Part shown: one piece after another, positions 45,585 to 54,219 of the stretch
Layout of the letters: every line of letters begins with the position of its first letter
How positions within the stretch are numbered: position 1 is the stretch's first letter
NCBI RefSeq assembly: GCF_021261325.1
Contig: NZ_JAJSBI010000022.1
Location: forward strand, 1-64,000
DNA from: Streptomyces guryensis
GTDB lineage: Bacteria; Actinomycetota; Actinomycetes; Streptomycetales; Streptomycetaceae
Direction of reading: 5' to 3'
Length of the DNA: 64,000 bases
Translations under genes and position numbers: made by a program
The notes under the pieces: generated by a model
Database searches by the model: none
What the model was told of the DNA's origin: nothing
The model's input: only the letters and a program-made list of their open reading frames with translations

Positions 45585-46933
45585 CGCTGACGCTCCTTCC
45601 TCAGCCGGCGGATGTTCACGAACATCACCGGCAGCACGAGCAGCAGCAGGATGACGCCGATCGCGCTGCCCACGCCCTCGTTGCCGCCGCCGCCGAAGGA
45701 CGACAGGAACAGCTGCAGGGCAAGGACGTTGGCGTCGTCCTGACTGGGTTGCGGGGCGATGATGTAGACTAGGTCGAAGATCTTCATCACGTTGATCATC
45801 AGCGTGATCAGGACGACGACCAGAACGGGTGCGAGCAGGGGGACCGTGACCCTTCTGAACACCTGCCACTCGTTGGCCCCGTCCACCCGGGCCGCCTCCA
45901 GCAGGTTGCGGTCCACGCCCGCCAGGCCCGCCGCGATCAGCACCATCGCGAAGCCCGCCCACATCCACACGTACGCGCCGATGATGGCCGGGGTGACCAG
46001 CGTCGGGCCGAGCCAGTCGATGCCGTTGTACGGAGCCGAGAAGTTCGAGGCGGGCAGCCGCAGTCGGGCCCCGTCGGCCTTCGCCGGGAGGGTGAAGGTG
46101 CCGTCGGCGCCGCTCTTGGCGGAGGCGACCACCTTGCCGCCCTTCACGGCCTCCACCTTGACGCCCTTCAGCGCCTTCTCACCCGGGTCGACCTTGCCCT
46201 TCGTGCCGCCGCCGCCCAGCTTGAAGTCCAGCCAGACGGTGCCGGTGACGCCCGAACCGCTCGCCGCCCGCGCGTTCTCGGGGGTGCCGGGCAGCCTGTT
46301 GGGCGCGATGCCGACCAGGGGCAGCAGGGCCGGGGTGCCCGCGTGCACGGTGCCGGTCGTCGTGAACGCGCCACCGCCGGACGGCTTGAGATCGGTCGCC
46401 GTCTCGTTCGGCCGTGCGCCCGGATACACCGACGACGACACGAAGGTGTCGTGGATGGACTTGGCGACCGCGTTTGCGGCGCCCAGATGGGGGTCCTGCT
46501 CGTAGACCAGCCGGAAGATGATCCCGGCCGCGAGCATCGAGATCGCCATCGGCATGAAGACGATCAGCTTGAACGCCGTTCCCCAGCGCACCCGTTCGGT
46601 CATCACGGCGAAGATCAGACCGAGCGCCGTGACGAGTGCGGGCGCGACCGCGACCCAGATCGCGGTGTTGCGTACGGCGGTCAGAGTGGCGTCGTTGCTG
46701 AAGATGTCGCCGTAGTTCTTCAGCCCGACGAAACCGGAGCCGTCGGCGTCGTAGAGACTGCGCCAGACCGAGTACCCGATCGGGTAGACCACGAGCGCCC
46801 CGAGGAGCACGAACGCGGGCAGCAGGAACAGCACCGCCACCCACAGCCGTGTCCCCGTGACGCTCTTGCGCGGCGAGACGGAGGGCGTCGGCAGTGCGCC
46901 GGCGCCCCCCGTCGAGTTCGCTACGGACGTCAT
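45581..46933 (-). CDS. Carbohydrate ABC transporter permease (MalF type) with extracellular insertion
   Basis: 450 aa, about 150 longer than common MalF-type permeases. Membrane segments are seen at about 31-50, 95-112 and 124-143, then three more after residue 310. The EAA loop is LLEAARVDGANEWQVFRRVTVPLLAP. Residues about 151-305 form an extra extracytoplasmic region; within it, GVTGTVWLDFKLGGG to FTLPA (about 228-285) resembles an SdrD-B/carboxypeptidase-regulatory-like beta-sandwich. The insertion lies between the third and fourth spans, where MalF itself has its P2 loop contacting the binding protein, so a capture role is plausible. It starts 10 bases after the binding-protein gene. Confidence 0.92.
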   Translation of the reverse strand: MTSVANSTGGAGALPTPSVSPRKSVTGTRLWVAVLFLLPAFVLLGALVVYPIGYSVWRSLYDADGSGFVGLKNYGDIFSNDATLTAVRNTAIWVAVAPALVTALGLIFAVMTERVRWGTAFKLIVFMPMAISMLAAGIIFRLVYEQDPHLGAANAVAKSIHDTFVSSSVYPGARPNETATDLKPSGGGAFTTTGTVHAGTPALLPLVGIAPNRLPGTPENARAASGSGVTGTVWLDFKLGGGGTKGKVDPGEKALKGVKVEAVKGGKVVASAKSGADGTFTLPAKADGARLRLPASNFSAPYNGIDWLGPTLVTPAIIGAYVWMWAGFAMVLIAAGLAGVDRNLLEAARVDGANEWQVFRRVTVPLLAPVLVVVLITLMINVMKIFDLVYIIAPQPSQDDANVLALQLFLSSFGGGGNEGVGSAIGVILLLLVLPVMFVNIRRLRKERQR

Positions 46934-46943
46934 GGCCGCGCCG

Positions 46944-48323
46944 TCAGCCGGCCGCGTACGCCTTGGCCGCGTCGGCCTCCAGCTTCTGCTGGGCGCCGGC
47001 GACGTCCTTCGGGTTCCTCAGGAAGTCCTGCAGGTCCTTCCACTCGCCGATGCCGGCCGTGCCGCCGAAGGCGGCCGGTGCCTGGTCGGACATGTCGAAG
47101 CGGAAGTTGTCACCGGCCGCGAGCAGCTGCTTGGCGATCTGGGCGGTGATCGCGTCCTTGTACTTGGACTGGTCCATCTCCTTGTTCGGGGAGAGGATGC
47201 CGCCCTGCGCCGCCCAGATCTCCGCCGCGTCGGTGGAGGCCAGGAACGTCAGCAGCGCCTGGGCGCCCTTGTTGTCCTTCAGCGCCACGGCCACGTCACC
47301 GCCGCTGACCACGGGGGCCTGGGAGCCGACCGCCGGGAACGGGAACACCTTCGCGTCCGTGCCCAGCTTCGCCTTGGTGTCGCCGTTGATGTTCGCGGCC
47401 ACGAAGTCGCCCTCGAAGACCATCGCCGCCGGGGTGGAGCCGGAGAAGGTCTGTGTGACCGACTTCGGGAACTCCGTGTTCAGCGCGCCCTTGGTGCCGC
47501 CCGCGATCAGGTCGTTCTTGCCCCAGAGCTGGGCGAGCGTGGTGAGCGCGTCCTTGACGGACGGGTCGGTCCACTTGATCTTGTGCGCGGCCAGCTGGTC
47601 GTACTTCTCGGGGCCCGCCTGGGAGAGGTAGACGTTCTCGAACCAGTCGGTGAGCGTCCAGCCGTCCGCGCCGCCGACCGACACGGCGGGCGAGCCGGCG
47701 TCGGAGAGTGTCTGCGCGGTGCTGAGGAAGTCCTTCCACGTCTTCGGCGCCTGCGTGATGCCCGCCGCCTCGAAGGCCTTGGTGTTGTACCAGACCAGGG
47801 ACTTGTTGGCGGCCTTGGCGTAGACGCCGTACTGCTTGCCCTTCCAGGCACCGAGGTCGCCCCAGCCCTTGCTGAAGTTCTTCTCCAACTGGGCCTTGGC
47901 GTCGGCGCCGAGCGGCTTGAGCCAGCCCTTGTCCGCGAACTGGTGTAGCACGCCGACCTGGGGGAGGAACGCGACGTCCGGCGGCTGGCCGCCCTGGATC
48001 TTGGTACCGAGGAACGTGGAGGTGTTGTTGCCCGTCGGCACGAAGTTGACCTTGGCGCCCGTGCGCTTCTTGAACTCGTCCATGACCTTCATGAAGTTGT
48101 CCTGCTCGGCGCCGGTCCAGACGGCGGCCACCTCCAGCGTCTGGCCGTTCAGTTTGGGCAGCTTGACGGAGCCTGAGCTCCCCGAGCTGCCACCGTCGTT
48201 GCTGCTCTTGTTGCCGCCCCCGCCGCAGCCCGTGAGTGCCAGCGCGAGTGCTGCCGCCAGGAGGGCGGCTGCGGGTTTGGCGGCCCTGCGTGTCCGGTTC
48301 TTGCTGCTCGTGCTGCGCATCAC
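46944..48323 (-). CDS. Extracellular solute-binding lipoprotein of a sugar ABC importer
   Basis: 459 aa from the tandem ATGATG at 48323. The signal peptide ends LALTGC with the lipidated Cys33, followed by a Gly/Ser/Asn-rich tether. The mature part is a family 1 solute-binding protein (VWTGAEQDNFMKVMDEFKKRTG; GDFVAANI; NFRFDMSDQAPAAFGG). The last stretch and the operon layout resemble alpha-glucoside (Agl) importers, so oligo-alpha-glucosides are a plausible substrate. It is the first gene of the three-gene operon; no regulator is adjacent. Confidence 0.92.
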   Translation of the reverse strand: MMRSTSSKNRTRRAAKPAAALLAAALALALTGCGGGGNKSSNDGGSSGSSGSVKLPKLNGQTLEVAAVWTGAEQDNFMKVMDEFKKRTGAKVNFVPTGNNTSTFLGTKIQGGQPPDVAFLPQVGVLHQFADKGWLKPLGADAKAQLEKNFSKGWGDLGAWKGKQYGVYAKAANKSLVWYNTKAFEAAGITQAPKTWKDFLSTAQTLSDAGSPAVSVGGADGWTLTDWFENVYLSQAGPEKYDQLAAHKIKWTDPSVKDALTTLAQLWGKNDLIAGGTKGALNTEFPKSVTQTFSGSTPAAMVFEGDFVAANINGDTKAKLGTDAKVFPFPAVGSQAPVVSGGDVAVALKDNKGAQALLTFLASTDAAEIWAAQGGILSPNKEMDQSKYKDAITAQIAKQLLAAGDNFRFDMSDQAPAAFGGTAGIGEWKDLQDFLRNPKDVAGAQQKLEADAAKAYAAG

Positions 48324-48506
48324 TGCCCCGTTCTCCGTTCTTCGTCGAACGTCGAGCGCTGTCCCGTGTGATCTGGTCTACGCCCGCGGGAATGGGTCGG
48401 CAAGTGTGCGTCCCGTGTCAACCGGGGATTCGTGACCGCGTCGTGACCGGGTGTTCGGCGTTGGTGCGACCGTTGCTGGGGCTGCCGCCCCCGGACCTCC
48501 GCTGTC

Positions 48507-48545
48507 GGCCTGAACGGCCTCGTCCTCAAACGCCGGACGGGCTGG
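48507..48545. repeat. Dispersed Streptomyces intergenic repeat (CGTCCTCAAACGCCGGACGG type)
   Basis: The segment around CGTCCTCAAACGCCGGACGG and GGGCTGG matches, as I remember it, a short repeat found in many copies between Streptomyces genes. The arms CGTCC and GGACG are complementary. It lies just beyond the stop codon of the FHA-FtsK gene and could aid termination. Confidence 0.55.
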
Positions 48546-48560
48546 TTCTGCCCAGCGGAG

Positions 48561-51500
48561 CTAAAGCAGTGAAGGCACTTCCGTCGCCGAGACCTCCCGT
48601 GCTGCTCGCTCCAGGGCGCTGGCCAGTAGGGCCAGGTCCGTCGGGCCGTTGCCCAGTTCTCGTACGGGTCGGCGGGTCGGGGGGTCGCCCATGCGCTGCC
48701 AGTCCAGGGGGACGACCGTGGGGCGGAGTGTTGCCGTGCGGGGGATACGGCCCGTCACGCGACCGCCCTGGAAGGGGGTTGCCCTGCCGTCGGGCCGGGT
48801 CAGGCTGCCGCGGCCCGGTGCCGGTTCGTCGGGACCGGCGCCCGGGGCGTCGAGGGTCACCCGGAGGGTGGCCTTCCGGGCCGGTTCCGTGTCCGTCGTA
48901 CGGCCGCCGGGGGTCGTCGCGGCCACCAGGTGGACGCCGAGCCGCTCGCCCTCGCGGGCCACCGCCTCCAGCGCCCGCATGACGGAACCCGCGGCCGGGC
49001 GGCCGGGTGAGCCGAGTGCGGGGGAGACCAGGGCGTCCAGGTCGTCCACGACGACCACGAGCCGGGGGAGAGGCGGTGCCGCTTCGGTCTGCCGGCGCGC
49101 CGCTCCCGGACGCAGTCGCATCGTCGAGCTGGGCGGGGACTCCAGGTCGCCGTTGGCGTTCGTGCCGGTCGCCCGCTGGGACACCATCCGGCCGGACAGC
49201 TCCCGGCCCGTGTGCCACTCGGCGAACGCGGCGTGGCCCAGCAGCTCGGCCCGGCGCTTCAGCTCGGCGCTCAGGGCCTGCGCGAACTCCCGCATGCGGA
49301 CGGGGTCGTTGGCGGTGAGGTGGGTCGTGACGTGCGGGACGTCCGTGCAGACCCGCAGGCCCTCGCCGCTTCCGGAGGGGGTGCCGCCGGAACCCACGCC
49401 GTCCCGGCCGTCCATCAGGACGATGCCCAGCCGGTCGGGGCGCTCGGCCGCGGCCAGCGAGGCGACCACGGCCCGCAGCAGCTCCGTACGTCCGCTGCCC
49501 GCCGGGCCCTCGATCAGCAGATGCGGGCCGTCGGCCGCGAGGTCCGCGCTGACCGGGCCGCGCGGACCGGCGCCGAGCACGGCCCAGGCCCGTCCGCCGA
49601 GCGATTCCGTGTCGTCCGCCGCGTCAGCCCAACGCGCCATCAGCGACGCCGGGGTGGCCCTCGCGAGCCCCAACTCGTCCAGCAGCCGCGCCGCTTGGGG
49701 CAGGGGCACGGACACACGTGCCTGCCGCCCCGTCCCGGAACCGTCCGTCCTGAGCGGCGCCAGCGCCCGCGCGAACCGCTCGGCCCAGGCGGGCGAGACG
49801 GCGTCCACGGCGGCCACGGTGCCGGGACCTATGGGGCCGGGGTGCGGGTGGTGTGCGGTGGCACCCGTCAGCGGGGCGGCTGCCGGGGTTATCGATGTGG
49901 GCATGGGCATCGTGTGCGTGTCGGTCGGTGCCGGCGCTTCCATGCGGTCGGCCGGGTCCGCCGCGGTCGGAGGCCGGTCCGCGGCCCCGCTTCCGGGGGT
50001 TCCGGGACCGGTGCGCGCCACCCGCATCAGCCGCAGAGCCGTCGCCACGTCCCCGCTCAGCAGCGCGACCGCGCCGCAGTCCCGGAACGCGGGTGCCACG
50101 GCGCACGCCGTCTCGTACGTCTCCGTCACCGGCGACGCGGGCGACGCCGAGACGGTCTCGGCGAGGCACACGACATGTATCCCTGCCCGCGGCCCCTCCA
50201 GAGCCAGCCGCGCCACCGCCTCCCGCACGGCGGCGCCCCCGGGGTCGCCGTCCACGACGACCACGGTGTACGGCCCGGCGAAGCCGTCCGCGTCCTCCGC
50301 GCCGTCGTCGCCACGCGCCCATGAGGGGCGCCGGGCGGCACTGCGGGCCTGTGAGTGGCCGCCGGACGGGCGTGCCGTCGGCCCTGTGCCGTTCCTTGCC
50401 TCCGTCTGCTGGTCCTCAAGGCGCCGGAGCAGCTCGTCGGTGCGGGTCGTGGCCTGCTCGCGGTCGTAGGCGAGGAGGAGGCGGCAGTCCTGGCCGTGGC
50501 CGGGGCTGAGGTGGGGGAGCCAGCCGAGCCAGGACCACTCGGCGGTGCGCTCCTCCAGCGGGCGGGAGCGGTCCGCGGCGATCAGGACGATCTCCAGGGC
50601 TTCGGGGGAGTGCAGCGCGGCGAGCTGGGCCAGCACCGCGCGGGCCAGCCCGGACAGCCGGGTGCGCGGGCCGGCCAGGCCCAGCGCCCCGGCCTCGCGC
50701 AGATCCGCGGTCACCGGCACCGCGGGCAGCAGTCCGGAGCCGTCGGGTGCCTTCCGGTCCGCCGTGCCGAGCCGCACCGTGAGCGCCTCCGGGTGCCCCG
50801 GCCCGCGCTCCCACAGCCGTGGGCCCGGGCCGAGCGCCGTCAGCAGCAGCGCCGCCGGGTCGGGCCAGGCCTCCGGGAGCTGGGGACCGGGGTGGGGGGC
50901 GGGCCCCGCCGTCGGGTCCGGGGTGTCGTCCTCGTCGTACACGTCATGCTCCGCCGCGGCCTGCTCGCCGCGGCCGCCGGCCAGCCGCCGCGCCCAGGCC
51001 GAGAGGCCCCCGCGCCTGCGCAGGCCCTGCGGTACGTCGGTCCCGCGGAGCGGGGTCCCCTTGCGGCTGCCCGTGCCGGGGGCGTCGATGTCGTCAGGTG
51101 CGGCGGACGCGTCCCATGCGACCGCGCCGAAGCGGCCCGCACGGGGGTCCCCCCGGTCGGGCGAAGCCGAGAGGGGGGGAGTGCCGCCGCTCGGTTCGGA
51201 TGCTCTTGGGGCCTTCATCTCCATCCGCGGCGCCCCGCCCTGCTCGGGCACCAGCGGGGGTTCGGCGGAGTCGTGTCCCTGGGGAGCGGGCGCCCCGCGC
51301 GACGGAGTGGTGCCGGGGCCGCCGCCGTCGGCTACACGCGCGTGGGGCGTTGTTCCGGGCGCCGAGGCGCCGCTCGCCGGGGCCGCCGGTGTCCCGTCGG
51401 CGGTCTCCGCTTCGCGCTCGCCGCCGGAGGCCACCCGTACATGCCCCTCGCCGTCCGGAGCCGTCGGCACCCGGGCCCCCGGCCCTCCGGCCGGTACCAC

Positions 51501-52088
51501 CCGCAGGGCCGACTCCCCGATACGGAGCAGTGCGCCCGGGTTGAAGCGCACCGGGCGGGTGCTCAGGCGGGTGCCGTCCAGGGTCGTGCCGTTCGTGGAG
51601 TCGAGGTCGGCGACCGAGACCTGGCCGTCCGCGGCGACCGTGACCGCGCAGTGCAGACGGGAGACGTCCGGGTCGTCGAGCGGGACGTCGGCGTCGGCGG
51701 AGCGGCCGATGCGGATCTCGCCGCCGTGCAGGAGGTGGACGCCGCCCGCGTCAGGACCCGCGATCACATGCAGCTGGGTCGGGGCGTCGTCCAGCTCCGG
51801 GTGGGGCTCGGGCTCGGCCGGGGCGCCCAGGGAGAGCACCGCGCCGTCGATCAACGGGGGCTCGCCGAGCGTGCAGCGGCGGTCGTCCAGGCGCTCCGCG
51901 CCCGCGTACAGCACCACCGCGCCGCCCGAGGCGCTCGCCTCACCCGCGACCGCCGAGGCCAGCGCCGACGCCACCGCGGCCAGGGCCGTGCCGGCGGGCG
52001 CCGTGACCAGCACGTCACAGCTCGCGGTGCGGCGGCCCGCACGGTCGGGCGGTCCCAGCGGGTCTACGACGGTCAGCCGGATCTGCAT
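48561..52088 (-). CDS. FHA domain / FtsK-SpoIIIE-type ATPase (EssC/EccC-like)
   Basis: 1175 aa from ATG 52088 (MQIRLTVVDPLGPPD). The first ~95 residues resemble a ubiquitin-like N-terminal domain. An FHA domain (about 105-200) has IRIGRSADADVPLDDPDVSR and STNGTTLDG. A long low-complexity linker (about 200-420) follows. A central region (about 440-800) lacks a clear Walker motif, and the FtsK/SpoIIIE ATPase domain has Walker A EGPAGSGRTELL (about 853-864) and Walker B VVVVDDLDAL (about 1010). FHA plus FtsK resembles EssC of type VII secretion, but no WXG100 genes are adjacent and no membrane segments are evident. The FHA domain probably binds phospho-threonine made by the divergent kinases. 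Confidence 0.85.
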   Translation of the reverse strand: MQIRLTVVDPLGPPDRAGRRTASCDVLVTAPAGTALAAVASALASAVAGEASASGGAVVLYAGAERLDDRRCTLGEPPLIDGAVLSLGAPAEPEPHPELDDAPTQLHVIAGPDAGGVHLLHGGEIRIGRSADADVPLDDPDVSRLHCAVTVAADGQVSVADLDSTNGTTLDGTRLSTRPVRFNPGALLRIGESALRVVPAGGPGARVPTAPDGEGHVRVASGGEREAETADGTPAAPASGASAPGTTPHARVADGGGPGTTPSRGAPAPQGHDSAEPPLVPEQGGAPRMEMKAPRASEPSGGTPPLSASPDRGDPRAGRFGAVAWDASAAPDDIDAPGTGSRKGTPLRGTDVPQGLRRRGGLSAWARRLAGGRGEQAAAEHDVYDEDDTPDPTAGPAPHPGPQLPEAWPDPAALLLTALGPGPRLWERGPGHPEALTVRLGTADRKAPDGSGLLPAVPVTADLREAGALGLAGPRTRLSGLARAVLAQLAALHSPEALEIVLIAADRSRPLEERTAEWSWLGWLPHLSPGHGQDCRLLLAYDREQATTRTDELLRRLEDQQTEARNGTGPTARPSGGHSQARSAARRPSWARGDDGAEDADGFAGPYTVVVVDGDPGGAAVREAVARLALEGPRAGIHVVCLAETVSASPASPVTETYETACAVAPAFRDCGAVALLSGDVATALRLMRVARTGPGTPGSGAADRPPTAADPADRMEAPAPTDTHTMPMPTSITPAAAPLTGATAHHPHPGPIGPGTVAAVDAVSPAWAERFARALAPLRTDGSGTGRQARVSVPLPQAARLLDELGLARATPASLMARWADAADDTESLGGRAWAVLGAGPRGPVSADLAADGPHLLIEGPAGSGRTELLRAVVASLAAAERPDRLGIVLMDGRDGVGSGGTPSGSGEGLRVCTDVPHVTTHLTANDPVRMREFAQALSAELKRRAELLGHAAFAEWHTGRELSGRMVSQRATGTNANGDLESPPSSTMRLRPGAARRQTEAAPPLPRLVVVVDDLDALVSPALGSPGRPAAGSVMRALEAVAREGERLGVHLVAATTPGGRTTDTEPARKATLRVTLDAPGAGPDEPAPGRGSLTRPDGRATPFQGGRVTGRIPRTATLRPTVVPLDWQRMGDPPTRRPVRELGNGPTDLALLASALERAAREVSATEVPSLL
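51138..51188. repeat. Dispersed palindromic element inside the FHA-FtsK gene
   Basis: Read on the minus strand, GCACTCCCCCCCTCTCGG is followed by CTTCGCCCGACCGGGGGG and ACCCCCGTGC. It forms a stem-loop closely matching the inner hairpin of the element at 36100-36190. It encodes about residues 300-317 of the linker (PPLSASPDRGDPRAG) without breaking the frame. Confidence 0.7.
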
Positions 52089-52457
52089 CGCCGTCAGCGG
52101 TCCCTTCTGCGCGGGTCTGCGCGGGCGCGGACTACCCCCACCCCACACGAGCACATCGGCCAGTACTGGTACTCCAGGCATCCTCGCACCTGCCACTGAC
52201 AACACGCCCGTCCCTCGGGGGCAAGTGATCTTGATTGGTCGGCTCTGCCCGCAAAAGTGCCTGACAGATGACACAGCGCAGACCGCTTGAGATCAGTCAC
52301 GCCCGCTTCGGGCAACCGGCGGACCAAGTCGAGCGTCTTTCCTTCGAACATGCACGGGGAGGCGTACGTAAGACGCTGGGACGGCGACAGGTCGGTGCCG
52401 CACACAGCGGCACTACAGTGGGTCGGAACGGTAAGCAAGCAGCAGGGAGCACATGAC
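52089..52457. other. 369-base divergent region between the FHA-FtsK and pkaA genes
   Basis: No gene is seen. The stretch 52225-52330 is relatively A/T-rich (GATCTTGATTGG; CTTGAGATCAGTCAC) and probably holds promoters for both directions. A shared control region would fit a kinase and FHA-effector pair. Confidence 0.45.
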
Positions 52458-54107
52458 GTGCGGCCGGTAGGCAGCAAGTATCTGCTCGAGGAGCCGCTCG
52501 GTCGCGGCGCCACGGGCACCGTCTGGCGGGCCCGCCAGCGAGAGACCGCGGGGGCCGAGGCAGCCGTGCCCGGTCAGCCCGGCGAGACCGTTGCGATCAA
52601 GGTCCTGAAGGAAGAGCTCGCGAACGACGCCGACATCGTGATGCGCTTCCTCAGGGAGCGCTCCGTGCTGCTGCGGCTGACCCACCCGAACATCGTCCGG
52701 GTCCGCGACCTGGTGGTCGAGGGTGATCTGCTGGCGCTGGTCATGGACCTCGTCGAAGGCCCCGACCTGCACCGCTACCTGCGCGAGAACGGCCCCTTCA
52801 GCCCCGTCGCCGCGGCTCTGCTCACCGCCCAGATCGCCGACGCGCTCGCCGCCAGCCACGCCGACGGCGTCGTCCACCGCGACCTGAAGCCGGCCAACGT
52901 CCTGCTCAAGCAGGGCGGCGGCCAGATGCACCCGATGCTCACCGACTTCGGCATCGCCCGGCTGGCCGACTCCCCGGGCCTGACCCGCACCCACGAGTTC
53001 GTCGGCACGCCCGCGTACGTGGCGCCGGAGTCCGCCGAGGGCCGCCCGCAGACCTCCGCCGTCGACATCTACGGCGCCGGCATCCTGATGTACGAGCTGG
53101 TGACCGGCCGTCCCCCGTTCGGCGGCGGATCGGCCCTGGAAGTACTGCACCAGCACCTCAGCGCCGAGCCGCGCCGCCCGTCCACGGTTCCGGACCCGCT
53201 CTGGACGGTCATAGAGCGCTGCCTGAGCAAGAACCCGGACGAAAGGCCCAGCGCCGAGAACCTCGCGCGCGCCCTGCGGGTCGTCGCCGAGGGTGTCGGT
53301 GTGCACGCGAACGCCGCGCAGATCGCCGCCGCGGAGGCCGTCGGCACCCTGCTGGCCCCCGACCCGATGCCGGCCGCCGTCCCCGGTTCGGCCGACCCCA
53401 CGCAGGTCCTGCAGCACGGCGCGGGCTCGTACGACCCGAACGCGGCGACCAGCTTCCTGCCGCACACCGGCGGGCCGGGCCCGGCGGGCGCCGCCGACCC
53501 CACCGCCGTACTCCCGAACACCGGGGCCGCGGACCCCACCGCCGTCATGCCGCCGGTGCCCCAGGGGCAGCCGGGGCAGCAGCCCGAGCAGCCGCACCCC
53601 TGGCAGAACCAGCTGCGCGCCGCCCGCGACCGCAACGAGCAGACACAGGTCCAGCAGTACCTCAACCCCGGCGAGGACCCGCTGCGCCGCCGCCCCCAGC
53701 GGCAGGTCGCCCGCCCGCAGCAGCAGCGGGCCCAGCAGCAGCCACCGCAGCAGGCGTACGGCTATCCGCAGCAGCAACAGCCGCAGCAGTACTCCCCGCC
53801 GCAGCACCAGCAGCCTCAGCGGTACGCGCCTCCGCAGCAGCCCCAGCAGCCCGCGCGGGAGCCCCGGCAGCCGCGGCAGCGCAGCGCCAACCGGATGAAG
53901 ATCCCCGGGCTCGGCTGTCTGAAGGGCTGCCTGTTCACGATCGTCATCCTGTTCGTCGCGGGCTGGCTGGTCTGGGAGCTGAGCCCGCTCCAGGACTGGC
54001 TGCATACGTCCAGGGGTTACTGGCAGCAGCTGGCCCATATGTACAACACCGTGAGCGGCTGGATCGGGAAAATCGGCGACCTCGTCGGCAGCAAAGGCGG
54101 CAACTGA
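52458..54107 (+). CDS. pkaA: Serine/threonine protein kinase PkaA
   Basis: 549 aa from GTG 52458, with CAGGGAG upstream. The eukaryotic-type kinase domain (about 8-275) has the P-loop GRGATGTVW, Lys48 (VAIKVLK), catalytic HRD Asp142, DFG Asp163 and the GTPAYVAPE activation-loop end. A Pro/Gln-rich linker of about 200 residues (runs of PQQQ) precedes a membrane segment at about 490-507 (GCLFTIVILFVAGWLVW) and a short external tail. Placed before pkaB and prfB as in S. coelicolor, where pkaA and pkaB are known kinases. The Asp/Pro/Thr-rich repeats around residues 310-360 (ADPTAV) are possible autophosphorylation sites. Confidence 0.93.
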   Translation: MRPVGSKYLLEEPLGRGATGTVWRARQRETAGAEAAVPGQPGETVAIKVLKEELANDADIVMRFLRERSVLLRLTHPNIVRVRDLVVEGDLLALVMDLVEGPDLHRYLRENGPFSPVAAALLTAQIADALAASHADGVVHRDLKPANVLLKQGGGQMHPMLTDFGIARLADSPGLTRTHEFVGTPAYVAPESAEGRPQTSAVDIYGAGILMYELVTGRPPFGGGSALEVLHQHLSAEPRRPSTVPDPLWTVIERCLSKNPDERPSAENLARALRVVAEGVGVHANAAQIAAAEAVGTLLAPDPMPAAVPGSADPTQVLQHGAGSYDPNAATSFLPHTGGPGPAGAADPTAVLPNTGAADPTAVMPPVPQGQPGQQPEQPHPWQNQLRAARDRNEQTQVQQYLNPGEDPLRRRPQRQVARPQQQRAQQQPPQQAYGYPQQQQPQQYSPPQHQQPQRYAPPQQPQQPAREPRQPRQRSANRMKIPGLGCLKGCLFTIVILFVAGWLVWELSPLQDWLHTSRGYWQQLAHMYNTVSGWIGKIGDLVGSKGGN

Positions 54108-54219
54108 GCAGCGGGCTTGGTGATTTGTCGACACCTGGCGGGTGATTTCCGTCTCTGCGGTGAAGGTTGGCTCCTCGGACGCGTAGTTTTAGCGACACAC
54201 GCGTCCCGTAGGAGCAGTC

